64,000 bases of DNA from JBBQYD01 sp942493075 (GCA_942493075.1 OW818681.1:1674001-1738000); one strand, 5' to 3'; positions 8,883 through 17,500 are shown, counted from the first letter of the stretch. A program made the numbers and translations. The notes: a model not told the origin generated them from the sequence alone.

Positions 8883-9677
8883 ATGAAAAAAGCTCCCTTG
8901 ATATTGGTCTCCTCTGGATCAGATCCCCGCGGCAACGAGTTCGGGGATATGTCGATTAATCTGTCCGAACGTTATCTGAACGCGCTGCTTGGCTCAGGAG
9001 CGTTGCCGGTTATCCTGCCCTCGACAGAGGACCGCCCCCAGATCGCCGAGTTGGTAAAACGCGCCGATGGCGTGTTACTGACCGGTGGCGACGACGTTCT
9101 GCCCGGTATTTACATGGACGACGTCCCCAAGGGGCTTATGGAGAAAGTCGCTCCATGTCCGGATGGTGGCAGGCGTGATCTGCGGGAGTTGCTCCTGGTT
9201 CAAGAAGCGTTTCGTCAACGCAAGCCGCTGTTATGCATATGTCGAGGTCACCAGGTGCTGAATGTTGCTCTCGGTGGAACCTTGGTGCTGGACATTCCCA
9301 GCCAGGTGCAGGGCGCGATTAACCATCGGCGCATGGACATGCGTTGTGAGGTCGTCCATGAAGTGACATTGACACCCGGGAGTTTACTGGCCAAGATAGT
9401 AGGCAAGCAGAAGGTAGGCGTGAATAGCACGCACCATCAGGCCGTGGCCACTGTGGCCCCATGCCTGGAGGTAACCGGAATCAGCAGTGATGGGGTGGTT
9501 GAGACGTTGGAGTTGAAGCCAGGGGACAGTTGGCTCCCTTTTCTTCTTAGCATCCAGTTCCACCCCGAACGACTGGTGGACCGGTACCCGGAACACCGGG
9601 CGATCTTTCAGGCCTTCACCCGCGCTTGTGCGCGCTGCCACAAACTCAAGTATGAAGGGCAAAGTTCTAATAGTTGA
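8883..9677 (+). CDS. gamma-glutamyl-gamma-aminobutyrate hydrolase-like (peptidase C26, class I glutamine amidotransferase fold)
   Basis: A 264-residue cytosolic hydrolase. The nucleophile elbow is LCICRGHQ with the catalytic Cys, after LLTGGDDVLPGIY. The later blocks VNSTHHQAV and LSIQFHPE supply the His-Glu of the triad. This matches the PuuD-type C26 family, which cleaves gamma-glutamyl bonds, for example in putrescine degradation. No other Puu gene is visible, so the true substrate is open. The ATG is one nucleotide after the preceding stop. The last 26 nt overlap the start of the sigma54 response regulator, implying translational coupling. Confidence 0.87.
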   Translation: MKKAPLILVSSGSDPRGNEFGDMSINLSERYLNALLGSGALPVILPSTEDRPQIAELVKRADGVLLTGGDDVLPGIYMDDVPKGLMEKVAPCPDGGRRDLRELLLVQEAFRQRKPLLCICRGHQVLNVALGGTLVLDIPSQVQGAINHRRMDMRCEVVHEVTLTPGSLLAKIVGKQKVGVNSTHHQAVATVAPCLEVTGISSDGVVETLELKPGDSWLPFLLSIQFHPERLVDRYPEHRAIFQAFTRACARCHKLKYEGQSSNS

Positions 9678-11013
9678 TAACGACGCAAGCTGGCGGACAG
9701 TGCTCAAAGCGCATCTGGAGATGGACTATGACATCGCAGAAGCGGAGAGCAGCGCCGCACTGCAGCGGGCTTTTGCCCAGGAACAGCCCGACGTCATTCT
9801 CCTCGACGTCGATCTAGGTGACAGCAATGGCCTGGATGAACTCCCGGTTATCAAGAAGAACTGGCCCGATACTCAGGTTGTTGTTCTGACCGGTGCGTTT
9901 AGCGATGCCGACGCTGTATCCGTGGCAGTAGAAGCCACCAAGCGCGGTGCCGTGAATTTCTTCCGCAAAGGCGCTTCCTTCGACCGCGAAAAGCTGGTCG
10001 CTGACATTGATAACGCCATGGAACGCCGCCGGCACAATGAGGAGGCGGTAGTCCTCCGGCGTGCGCTCGAGACCATGAGCGGTGCGCCTTCTCCGATTTT
10101 CCAAAGCAAAGAGATGCGTGATGTGGTGCGAACCATTGAACGAATCGCACCGAGCGACGTCACGGTCCTGATCACAGGCGAAAGCGGCAGCGGCAAGGAA
10201 GTCATTGCCGATCTTGTGCATGCGTTCAGCCCTCGAAGCAAGAATCGCATCATCAAGATCAATTGTGCTGCCTTGCCACGCGAGTTGATTGAAAGCGAGT
10301 TGTTCGGGTCCGTGAAAGGCGCTTTCACCGGTGCACATAGCGATCGCGAAGGCCTGTTCCGTCAGGCCGAGGGCGGTACATTGTTCCTGGATGAAATCTC
10401 TGAAATGCCTGTAGATACTCAGAGCAAATTGCTCCGGGTGCTCCAGGATCAAGAAGTGCGCCCGGTCGGAGGCAAGACGGCATACAAAACAAATTGCCGC
10501 ATTATTGCCGCCACAAACCGGCGCCCTGAGGAAGCCATCAAGGACGGCAAGCTACGCGAGGATTTGTACTACCGGATCAGCGCAATCTCCGTGCATCTGC
10601 CGCCATTGCGCGAACGCCGGGAAGACATCATGCCGCTGGCAAACGCATTCCTGAAGAGATTTTCCTCGCAGGCGAACCGGGTGCTCAGAGGGTTCAGCCC
10701 TGGCGCGGTGGAGCGTCTGACCAATTTTGATTGGCCAGGCAATGTGCGCCAACTCCAGAACGAGGTGCAGCGTGCCGTGTTGCTCTGCGAAGGCGATCAG
10801 ATCGAGGCGCAGGACCTCTCAGTGGCCAAATCCCGCAGTGTGGAAGAAGACACACAGGACACCAATTTCACTTTGTTGGAAGGCGTCGAACGCAACGCAA
10901 TCGTGCAGATGCTCAAGGAAACAGGCGGAAACAAGCTCGAGACAGCCAAACGCCTCGGCATCGGTCGCCAGACTCTTTACAACAAAATCAAGGCCTACGG
11001 CATCGACGTATAA
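9652..11013 (+). CDS. sigma-54-dependent response regulator (NtrC family)
   Basis: A 453-residue regulator. The N-terminal receiver starts VLIVDND and its phospho-acceptor is Asp52 in ILLDVDLGD. The AAA+ domain follows with Walker A GESGSGKE, the sigma54-contact loop GAFTGA (in SVKGAFTGAH), Walker B TLFLDEISEMP, and the sensor region (NRRPEEAI, LREDLYYRI). A Fis-type helix-turn-helix ends the protein (NKLETAKRLGIGRQTLYNKI). The ATG at 9652 overlaps the C26 peptidase gene by 26 nt. No cognate histidine kinase is adjacent. The target promoters are unknown. Confidence 0.95.
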   Translation: MKGKVLIVDNDASWRTVLKAHLEMDYDIAEAESSAALQRAFAQEQPDVILLDVDLGDSNGLDELPVIKKNWPDTQVVVLTGAFSDADAVSVAVEATKRGAVNFFRKGASFDREKLVADIDNAMERRRHNEEAVVLRRALETMSGAPSPIFQSKEMRDVVRTIERIAPSDVTVLITGESGSGKEVIADLVHAFSPRSKNRIIKINCAALPRELIESELFGSVKGAFTGAHSDREGLFRQAEGGTLFLDEISEMPVDTQSKLLRVLQDQEVRPVGGKTAYKTNCRIIAATNRRPEEAIKDGKLREDLYYRISAISVHLPPLRERREDIMPLANAFLKRFSSQANRVLRGFSPGAVERLTNFDWPGNVRQLQNEVQRAVLLCEGDQIEAQDLSVAKSRSVEEDTQDTNFTLLEGVERNAIVQMLKETGGNKLETAKRLGIGRQTLYNKIKAYGIDV

Positions 11014-11040
11014 ATGTGAGAAATGATCCATAGTTTGTGA

Positions 11041-11413
11041 TCACCGCTCCCACACCGAACGGGCGATAACACTCTGGCGATCCAACTCCTGACCCAACGA
11101 CCGGGGCATCGACACAACACGGTCTTTGCCTCCCTTGGCCCCTCGAATGAAAAGCGTGGCGCTTTCCCAAGCTCACGTCCTTGATGCGCAAGTTGAATGC
11201 CTGATTCTGGGTGCTGGCGGCAACGTCTCGTTCCGCCGCCAAATAGGTCAAGAAACGCTCCAGCTTCTGCTCACTCGACAAAGAAGGGGGCATCGTCTCC
11301 AAAGCCGACATATACTGCCGCAACCAATAAACATAGCTATCCTCCGTGGCAATAGACTTGTGCTGACGGCAAACGACCTCGTGCAACCTCGAAATCGCCT
11401 CGGTCGGACTCAT
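11041..11413 (-). pseudogene. decayed tyrosine recombinase (integron-integrase-like remnant)
   Basis: The first ~72 residues resemble the N-terminal SAM-like domain of integron-type integrases (ATEDSYVYWLRQYM, FLTYLAAERDVAASTQNQA). They jump directly into the mid-catalytic block NLRIKDVSLGK, so the sequence between the two, including the first catalytic Arg region, is missing. A single-base shift (apparently an extra C near 11154-11162) then moves the reading into another frame, in which the expected block IRGAKGGKDRVVSMP continues and ends at a TGA at 11041-11043. The His-x-x-Arg and Tyr motifs are absent. It is therefore a non-functional fragment, with an internal deletion, a frameshift and a 3' truncation. 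It lies between the sigma54 regulator and the prepilin genes. A general XerC/D-like ancestor is also possible, but the AASTQNQA wording favours the IntI-like group. Confidence 0.8.
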
Positions 11414-11588
11414 GCACCCTAATTCTCACCACTAATCTATCCGCTTACCCAATTAACAACCCAGATTCCTGTCCGAAGCGACTGCAGTATAAATGCTTGA
11501 CTTCCATACAACAACCACTAAGCTGCCCTTATGAGCGCATGGAGTGTGTACCTAACCATAAATCCCACCACCATCCTCCCCAGTTCAA

Positions 11589-11615
11589 TATACGAACCGG
11601 CAGTAGCATAAACAC
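11589..11615 (+). repeat. 27-nt motif upstream of prepilin gene 1 (copy 1 of 2)
   Basis: The sequence TATAC-G-AACCGGCAG-T-AGCAT-A-AACAC matches 12970-12996 at 24 of 27 positions. It ends 12 nt before the start codon of the first prepilin-like gene. In copy 2 the third difference makes ATGAACAC, a natural start context, whereas here it is ATAAACAC. It could be a leftover of an ancestral prepilin start region or a shared regulatory site. Confidence 0.7.
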
Positions 11616-11627
11616 CGTTAGCGAGAT

Positions 11628-12533
11628 ATGGTCATCCCTCAGCCGCTCTGTCCAGAAGAGTTGAACGTGCCACAATCGGCCCGGTCGAGTTGGTGTGTGG
11701 CGAAAGCCTTCACGCTTACCGAGTTATTGGTAGTGATCGCTATCATAACCCTATTGGCTGGGCTACTTCTGCCAGCTCTTTCAAGCGCCAAAGCAAAAGC
11801 CCAAGCCGCTTCCTGTCAGAACCATCTCCGCCAACTTGGGGTGGCGCTGACCATGTACGCTTCCGAGACGCAGCACTACCCTTCCATTTTCATGGAAAAG
11901 AAGAAACCGTCCGGTCATGTCCGGGAAGGCGACAGAACCTGGGTGGATGCCATCCAGCCTTACTATCCGGTCGGCTATACCAACAGTGCCTGGCACTGCC
12001 CACGTTACATAGCTCGCGGGGGAGTTATCATTCCCCAGCCTCCGATGCTTACCCTCTTCACAAGCTATTCCTATAATCATGGGGGCATTATTGGCGAAGG
12101 CTGGTTCCAAGGTCGTCCACCGCCTAACCCCACAGGCACAAACAGTTACCTGCTGAGTCTCGGGCTGGGACGTGCTCCGAAGCTCGGTGCCGCGGAAGGG
12201 GCGATAGCCGCACCAAGTGAAATGTATGCCATCGCGGATGCGCGATGGTGGAAATATCAGCACTATAGAGAGACCGGCATAGCGGGAAACTGGAAGATGT
12301 CGCCCTGGAAGTATGTCTATGAGCTGACCAATCCGACCCGCACCCTGGTCCACGTTGAAACAGCCCCTCCCCATGGGGAAGGATACAATATGCTTTTCGT
12401 GGACGGGCATGTAACCGCCGTGAACAGGAGCGACTATCTTAACCCAGCACGAACCGCTCACCACTGGAACCGCGACAACCAACCCCACACAGAGGCATGG
12501 GCTCCGAAAAGCCAAAGGGCCATACAAGACTAG
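11628..12533 (+). CDS. prepilin-like secreted protein with H-X9-DG signature (1)
   Basis: A type IV pilin/type II secretion pseudopilin-like N-terminus is present: FTLTELLVVIAIITLLAGLLLPALSSAKAKAQ, with Glu5 of the mature protein. The residue before the cleavage site is Ala (VAKA) rather than the usual Gly, so prepilin peptidase processing may be inefficient. Near the C-terminus the text H-GEGYNMLFV-DG gives an exact H-X9-DG signature, typical of a large prepilin-like family in planctomycetes and verrucomicrobia. The body holds cysteines in ASCQNHLRQLG and WHCPRY. Start choice is uncertain: ATG 11628 or a GTG at 11667 that gives a shorter leader. The function of this family (surface or secretion-associated) is unknown. 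Confidence 0.85.
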   Translation: MVIPQPLCPEELNVPQSARSSWCVAKAFTLTELLVVIAIITLLAGLLLPALSSAKAKAQAASCQNHLRQLGVALTMYASETQHYPSIFMEKKKPSGHVREGDRTWVDAIQPYYPVGYTNSAWHCPRYIARGGVIIPQPPMLTLFTSYSYNHGGIIGEGWFQGRPPPNPTGTNSYLLSLGLGRAPKLGAAEGAIAAPSEMYAIADARWWKYQHYRETGIAGNWKMSPWKYVYELTNPTRTLVHVETAPPHGEGYNMLFVDGHVTAVNRSDYLNPARTAHHWNRDNQPHTEAWAPKSQRAIQD

Positions 12534-12603
12534 TACCTTGTTGAAGCGGCTCTGGCAAACGTTGATAGAACGCCCGGAAGGGCAATGAAATCAAAGGTAA
12601 CAC

Positions 12604-12867
12604 ATGAACAACAAACAGCTCCATCCTGCGCTCCGTCTGGTGCTAAGCGGAGTGCTGTCTATCGTCGTAATTTACCTCTTCCCCGCGGCTGCGCGTGATC
12701 CGCGCTGGTTGCTAAGTCTTGCCGGAGTAGCTGCAGCGTCCTTTGTGCTGGTGGTCCCGGTTCTAATCCGAGGCGACTCTTGGCAGAAAATGGTGGCGGG
12801 TATATTGCTCTTCGTTCCTTCCTTTGGATTAGTCGTCGCTCTGCTGGGCGTCGTAAGTGCCCTATGA
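12604..12867 (+). CDS. small membrane protein
   Basis: An 87-residue protein with three hydrophobic segments: about 10-28 (LVLSGVLSIVVIYLFPAA), 33-54 (WLLSLAGVAAASFVLVVPVL) and 63-86 (MVAGILLFVPSFGLVVALLG), joined by short charged loops. It has no recognised domain. It lies between the two prepilin-like genes in the same direction, with 70 nt before it and 150 nt to the next start, so a shared transcript is possible but not shown. Likely an inner-membrane protein of unknown function. Confidence 0.7.
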   Translation: MNNKQLHPALRLVLSGVLSIVVIYLFPAAARDPRWLLSLAGVAAASFVLVVPVLIRGDSWQKMVAGILLFVPSFGLVVALLGVVSAL

Positions 12868-12969
12868 TTTGACTTAACCATGCGCAAGAATGTCGCAATA
12901 CTAGCGCCCGGGTTCGATTCACTGTAGCTGGCGAAGTTCTTATTATTGGAAAGCGCAGCTCCGGTCCAC

Positions 12970-12996
12970 TATACCAACCGGCAGCAGCATGAACAC
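12970..12996 (+). repeat. 27-nt motif upstream of prepilin gene 2 (copy 2 of 2)
   Basis: It matches 11589-11615 at 24 of 27 positions. It contains ATGAACAC, which opens a ten-codon frame (MNTSGPKKPV) that stops in a GTGTGA overlapping the GTG start of the second prepilin gene. This looks like either a short coupled leader or an ancestral start later frameshifted. Confidence 0.7.
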
Positions 12997-13017
12997 AAGC
13001 GGTCCAAAGAAACCCGT

Positions 13018-13773
13018 GTGAAAAGCCATTCAAAGACCGTGTGGGGATTCACCCTGATTGAATTGCTGGTGGTGATTGCCATCATCGCCATCCTCGCCGC
13101 ATTGTTATTGCCGGCCTTAAGCAGTGCCAAATCCAACGCGCAGCGAACCGTGTGCGTGAGTAATTTGCGCCAAATCAATGTGGGGGTGCGGATGTATTCC
13201 GACGATTCGAATGACGTTTCGCCGTCTTCCGCAGACACAAACTCCGACTTGTTTGTGGGTTATAAGGCTCTCATGAAGAATTACGTCGGCCTTAAAGGCA
13301 CATCATCTCCACGGGACAAGGTGTTTGCCTGCCCGGCGGATAAGTTCAACTATGGTGGACTTTTCTCGAATGGCGGTCCGATGAATCTTATCCGAAAGAG
13401 TTTCCATGATGATTCTAAGTTCGATTATTCAAGCTACGCCTTCAACGGCGGGGACAACTCGCCCACAACGGTGTCCAACGAAGTTGTTTCCGTTAGTTTC
13501 ACTTTGCCCGGTCTCGCGGGGGTCAAACTCAGCTCCGTGCGAAATCCCAGCAGGACCGTGCTGGTCGAAGAGTATCCCGCAATCTTCCCTTATTCGTGGC
13601 ATGACCCACAGCCTCAGGCCGTTGCCGGGATGTGCTTTTACGATTCGAAAAATGTCGTGGGTTTTGTCGATGGGCATGTCAGCTACATAAAAATGTATTT
13701 CAATCCCACCAACGGGCTCGCCTGTTTCTATAATCCTCCCGGCAGCTACAGCTATCAATGGAGCGCAGATTGA
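13018..13773 (+). CDS. prepilin-like secreted protein (2)
   Basis: From the GTG at 13018 the leader is KSHSKTVWG followed by the classic prepilin block FTLIELLVVIAIIAILAALLLPALSSAKS, with Gly at -1 and Glu at +5, so a prepilin peptidase site is intact. The protein is 251 residues. The C-terminal signature is present as Y-DSKNVVGFV-DG: the His of H-X9-DG is replaced by Tyr. Cysteine pairs (RTVCVSNLRQ, FACPADKFNYGG) are in the usual places. The open frame can be extended upstream to a TTG at 12946, but that adds non-family sequence. It is a paralogue of the gene at 11628 and shares its upstream motif. Confidence 0.88.
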   Translation: MKSHSKTVWGFTLIELLVVIAIIAILAALLLPALSSAKSNAQRTVCVSNLRQINVGVRMYSDDSNDVSPSSADTNSDLFVGYKALMKNYVGLKGTSSPRDKVFACPADKFNYGGLFSNGGPMNLIRKSFHDDSKFDYSSYAFNGGDNSPTTVSNEVVSVSFTLPGLAGVKLSSVRNPSRTVLVEEYPAIFPYSWHDPQPQAVAGMCFYDSKNVVGFVDGHVSYIKMYFNPTNGLACFYNPPGSYSYQWSAD

Positions 13774-13783
13774 TTCGCCAGCG

Positions 13784-14680
13784 TTATAGATACCGCCGGA
13801 TGCCATCAGCAAACGGTTCCTCAGGAAGGTTGAACAGGGCCTTTGCTGGTGCTGCATTGCCCACATTGTCCTCCTGCAACATAATCAACTGGTCGCGATT
13901 CAAAGGCGGGGGAACCTTCAGCAACCGGCCGTAGAGGAACTCCAGGAACCCTGCCTGTGCTCTCGCCACCGGAAGTGGAATGTGGAGTAAAAGCCGACTT
14001 CTTCCCAGGACCGCCAGAATTGTTCGAAGAATATCCTCGAATGTCAGGATTTCAGAGGCGCACAGATCGTAAGCTTTGCCCACTGACCTCGGTTCGGACA
14101 ATGCCCCGACAAATGCTTTTGCAACCGATTCGACCGCGACAGGAGCCATACGGGAAGTTCCCGTCCCCATGACTGGCAGGAAAGGGGACCAACCTGAGAT
14201 TTTTGCAAACAGGTTCACGAAATGGTCCTCAGGCCCGTAGATTAATGAGGGTCGAAATATCGTGTAATCCAATCCGCTGTTTCGGACTAATTCTTCTGCT
14301 GCGAACTTGCTTTTGTGATAACGGGAAACCGCCTGTGGCCGGGTTCCTAACGCGCTCATTTGAACGAAACGGTGAACGCCTGCGGTTCGGGCGGCCTTCA
14401 CCACGTTGCGGGTTCCCTCCACATGCACCTGTTGAAAGGTGCTGCGTCCGCACTCACTGATAATCCCCACCAGGTGGATTACAGCGTCCACGCCGTTAGC
14501 TGCTTCTGGAAGACTATTGGGCGCCAGAATATCGCCGAGTACAGCTTCCACACCCGCAACGTTCCGTTGAACGGCATCCGGGTGCCGTACGAGCAAACGA
14601 ACCGCGTGCCCTTGCCGGATCAGTTCATCCAGGATGGATTTTCCGACAAACCCGGTTCCTCCCGTGAGCAGGACACGCAT
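13784..14680 (-). CDS. atypical short-chain dehydrogenase/reductase (NDUFA9-like NAD(P)-binding protein)
   Basis: A 298-residue protein that starts MRVLLTGGTGFVGKSIL, an extended-SDR nucleotide-binding motif (GGTGFVG). It continues with LLVRHPD, DAVIHLVGII, the SDR catalytic YHKSK (Tyr-x-x-x-Lys) and FRPSLIYGPED. This resembles the 'complex I NDUFA9 subunit family' of bacterial SDRs, often annotated as sugar epimerase-like, whose substrates are mostly unknown. The gene starts 14 nt downstream of the M3 peptidase stop on the same strand, suggesting an operon. A metabolic or quinone-related role is possible. Confidence 0.88.
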   Translation of the reverse strand: MRVLLTGGTGFVGKSILDELIRQGHAVRLLVRHPDAVQRNVAGVEAVLGDILAPNSLPEAANGVDAVIHLVGIISECGRSTFQQVHVEGTRNVVKAARTAGVHRFVQMSALGTRPQAVSRYHKSKFAAEELVRNSGLDYTIFRPSLIYGPEDHFVNLFAKISGWSPFLPVMGTGTSRMAPVAVESVAKAFVGALSEPRSVGKAYDLCASEILTFEDILRTILAVLGRSRLLLHIPLPVARAQAGFLEFLYGRLLKVPPPLNRDQLIMLQEDNVGNAAPAKALFNLPEEPFADGIRRYL

Positions 14681-14694
14681 AGGCGAACCCTCAG

Positions 14695-16428
14695 CTAAGC
14701 CGGAAGACGTGCCAGTTCATCACGAACAAGCCCAACCAGCGGCGCTATGGTGCTGCGACTGAACTCGAACCGGCAGCCCGCGGCTGCGAACAATTCAGGC
14801 AACGTCTTCGAGCCTCCCAGGCCCAGTGCTCGCTTGTAATCGCGGAGCGCGCCTGGGGCGTTTTCTTTGGACCGCGCCCAGACCTGTAACGCTCCGAGTT
14901 GGGCTATGCCGTACTCGATGTAATAGAATGGGTGCAGGAAGATGTGAAGCTGGCGGTGCCAAAGCAGATCGCGCGCATCCTCTAAATCGGCCCAATCGAC
15001 ATCACCACCAAAAGTCTGGATGAACTCGCGCCAAGCCACCGCGCGTTCCGAACGGCTATGGTCAGGGTGGGTATATATCCAATGCTGAAACGCGTCCACT
15101 GTCGCTATCCATGCGAGCACGGAAAGGACCGACTCCAGGTGATTCCGCCGGGCGCGGTTGGCTTCCGCAACGGAGTAGAAAGGCTCCAGCCATTCATTGC
15201 CTAACAATTCCATGCTCATGGAAGCTACTTCGCAGAATTCGATGGGGGGATTGCGATAGGCTAAGAGGTCTTCATTCATCACCGCCAGGGCATGAAAGGC
15301 GTGTCCTGCCTCGTGCAGGATGGTTTCCACGTCACGCTGAACGCCCACGGCATTCATGAAAATGAACGGCAGCCGTGATTCCGGCAGCGTGGATTGATAG
15401 CCGCCGGGCGCCTTTCCTTTGCGATTGGCCAAATCCAAAAGGCGCATGTCCTGCAATTGCTTGAATCCAGATGCCAGCTCTGGATCGAGCTTATCGAAAA
15501 TCTGTTGGGATCGGCTGATCATCTGCTCCACCTCGGCAAACGGCTTAAGAGGCGGTCGGCCCAAGGGATCTACAGCAACGTCCCACGGGCGCAATTGCGG
15601 GATTCCCATCTGCTCACGGCGGTGGCGCTGCAACTCACGAATTACGGGCATGACTTCCGTGCGAACAGCTTCATGGAACCGTTCGCAATCAGCAGGCGAA
15701 TAGTCAAAGCGACCCATCTTACGAAACATGTAATCCCGGTAGTTGGAGAAACCGGCATTATGCGCGATCTGTTGTCGGAGTTGTCGGAGTTGATCAAAGA
15801 TGCTTTCGAACTGCTCCCGTTCCTTCAACCGGCGGTTGGTCGTCAGTTCCCAGGTCTCCTGCCGAAGTTTGCGGTCCGGTTCCTCCTGAAATTTGCCCAT
15901 CTGAACCAGAGTCTTTTCCTCGCCTCGGAAATTGACAGTAAGCGAGCCCATGAGCTTTTGGTATTGCTGGGCGGTGAGGGCTTCCTTGGTCTCCAGTTCC
16001 ACGTTTTCAGGGCGAAACAACGCGACCTGGTTCTCGAGATCTCGCTTTAGAACCTGATAGCGATCCTCAGAAAGCTGATCCTTGAGCGCATGTGTGGAGA
16101 AAAGTTGGGCCAGTTTAAACTGACGGGGCTTAAGTTCCGGATCGATCTTTTCCACAAAATGGATATAGGCCTTCTCGGCTTCCGGATCTTCCGTATGGCA
16201 GGTCATGGCAATGTATCTTCGGGCAGATTCTTCCTCTAGTGCGGCGCCCAACTCACTCCAGTCCAGCAGCCACTGTTCGAGCTGAGCTGGCTGACCGGCT
16301 TGAGAGATTGCTTTCTCAAGCCGATCAAAAATCGGGGAGATATTGTCCCACACTCCCAGGTCGAGATTGTTGGGGACGATTTTGCGGGGCCGATACGGCG
16401 GCAGCGCTCCAAATGGCAGCAAATCCAT
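14695..16428 (-). CDS. M3 family oligoendopeptidase (PepF/thimet-like)
   Basis: A 577-residue zinc metallopeptidase that degrades oligopeptides in the cytoplasm. The active-site motif HEAGH lies at about residue 371, in ETILHEAGHAFHALAV. It is followed about 25 residues later by the third zinc ligand in PIEFCEVASMSMELL. The mostly helical N-terminal half and C-terminal YYIEYGIAQLGALQVW are typical of the M3B group. No signal peptide is present. It is the first gene of a minus-strand pair with the SDR gene. The divergent rfbA gene begins 181 nt upstream. Confidence 0.93.
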   Translation of the reverse strand: MDLLPFGALPPYRPRKIVPNNLDLGVWDNISPIFDRLEKAISQAGQPAQLEQWLLDWSELGAALEEESARRYIAMTCHTEDPEAEKAYIHFVEKIDPELKPRQFKLAQLFSTHALKDQLSEDRYQVLKRDLENQVALFRPENVELETKEALTAQQYQKLMGSLTVNFRGEEKTLVQMGKFQEEPDRKLRQETWELTTNRRLKEREQFESIFDQLRQLRQQIAHNAGFSNYRDYMFRKMGRFDYSPADCERFHEAVRTEVMPVIRELQRHRREQMGIPQLRPWDVAVDPLGRPPLKPFAEVEQMISRSQQIFDKLDPELASGFKQLQDMRLLDLANRKGKAPGGYQSTLPESRLPFIFMNAVGVQRDVETILHEAGHAFHALAVMNEDLLAYRNPPIEFCEVASMSMELLGNEWLEPFYSVAEANRARRNHLESVLSVLAWIATVDAFQHWIYTHPDHSRSERAVAWREFIQTFGGDVDWADLEDARDLLWHRQLHIFLHPFYYIEYGIAQLGALQVWARSKENAPGALRDYKRALGLGGSKTLPELFAAAGCRFEFSRSTIAPLVGLVRDELARLPA

Positions 16429-16458
16429 AGCCCTTAAACTAGCGCAAGCTGCCGATTT

Positions 16459-16578
16459 TTAAACCTGATTTAGCTGCCCAGCTTCGGAAACCCGGTACAT
16501 GACGAACCTTTCGGACTCTTGTGCGGTGAACCAGGTTGGCCGCGTTCCGTGGAATTCGGGATAAGGGTAACGTTGCAT
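16459..16578 (-). CDS. possible 39-residue small protein
   Basis: An ATG at 16576-16578 opens a short frame with a protein-like composition (RYPYPEFHGTRP, TAQESERFVMYRV). It ends 30 nt before the M3 peptidase start on the same strand, so it could be a small leading gene of that operon. There is no strong ribosome-binding site and no family match in memory. The call rests on composition and position only. Confidence 0.3.
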   Translation of the reverse strand: MQRYPYPEFHGTRPTWFTAQESERFVMYRVSEAGQLNQV

Positions 16579-16609
16579 TTTCAGTCCAGTGGGGTATTTT
16601 CCCGCCCTA

Positions 16610-17500
16610 ATGAAAGGCATAATCCTGGCCGGTGGCGCCGGTTCCCGGCTGTACCCTTTGACGCTGGTCGCGAGCAAACAGCTCCAGCCGGTTTACGATA
16701 AGCCCATGGTTTATTACCCGCTGACTACCCTGATCGAAGGGGGAATCCGCGAGTTATGTCTGATATCAACACCCCAGGATCTGCCAAGGTTCCGTCAGCT
16801 TCTCGGCGACGGCTCGGCGTGGGGATTGAAAATCGAGTATCGGGAACAGGCCAAACCCGAAGGTATTGCACAGGCGTTTCTCATTGCCCAATCTTTCATT
16901 GGCAACGACGCCGTGACTCTTATCCTGGGTGACAATGTTTTCTATGGTGGCGAGAGTTTCTACAAGGCCTTCGCGGAATTCAAAGTCGGCGCGACCATCT
17001 TCGGATATCATGTGAATGATCCCGAGCGCTATGGCGTGGTGGAGTTTGATGCTATGGGGCAGGCCATTTCGATTGAGGAAAAGCCCAAGCAACCCAAGAG
17101 CAACTATGCTGTGCCCGGGCTTTATATCTTCGACAATTCGGTTGTAGAGATCACTCGTAATCTAAAGCCGTCAGCGCGTGGCGAGTTGGAAATAACCGAC
17201 GTGAATGTGGAGTATATGCGCCGGAAGCAACTGCACGTGCACCGGCTCAGCCGCGGGTTTGCATGGCTGGATGCGGGCACGAGCAGCAGCTTGCACGAAG
17301 CTTCTGCATACGTCCAAACAATCGAGAAACGGGCGGGGATCAAGATTGGATGTCCGGAGGAGGCAGCGTTCCGCCGTGGTTTTCTTTCGCTTGAACAGTT
17401 GGAGGGGCAAACCAATAAAATGCCCAAATGCGAGTATCGCGAGTATTTGTTGGAGGTGGTTGCTGAGGCCAAGCGCCTTGCCCATCACAACGCCCTATGA
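16610..17500 (+). CDS. rfbA: glucose-1-phosphate thymidylyltransferase
   Basis: First step of dTDP-L-rhamnose synthesis: glucose-1-phosphate + dTTP to dTDP-glucose. The ATG at 16610 starts directly with MKGIILAGGAGSRLYPLT, the nucleotidyltransferase signature. KQLQPVYDKPMVYYPL, GDNVFYG, DPERYGVVEFD, EEKP, GLYIFDN and FAWLDAGT are all present in order. The 296-residue length is normal for RmlA. It leads the rfbA-rfbC-rfbD-rfbB operon and shares an ATGA stop/start overlap with rfbC. Confidence 0.97.
   Translation: MKGIILAGGAGSRLYPLTLVASKQLQPVYDKPMVYYPLTTLIEGGIRELCLISTPQDLPRFRQLLGDGSAWGLKIEYREQAKPEGIAQAFLIAQSFIGNDAVTLILGDNVFYGGESFYKAFAEFKVGATIFGYHVNDPERYGVVEFDAMGQAISIEEKPKQPKSNYAVPGLYIFDNSVVEITRNLKPSARGELEITDVNVEYMRRKQLHVHRLSRGFAWLDAGTSSSLHEASAYVQTIEKRAGIKIGCPEEAAFRRGFLSLEQLEGQTNKMPKCEYREYLLEVVAEAKRLAHHNAL

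Noticed and set aside
12900..12945. tRNA-like text GGGTTCGATTC at about 12909-12919
   Set aside because: The flanking bases do not form a T-arm stem and no acceptor or anticodon arm can be drawn around it.
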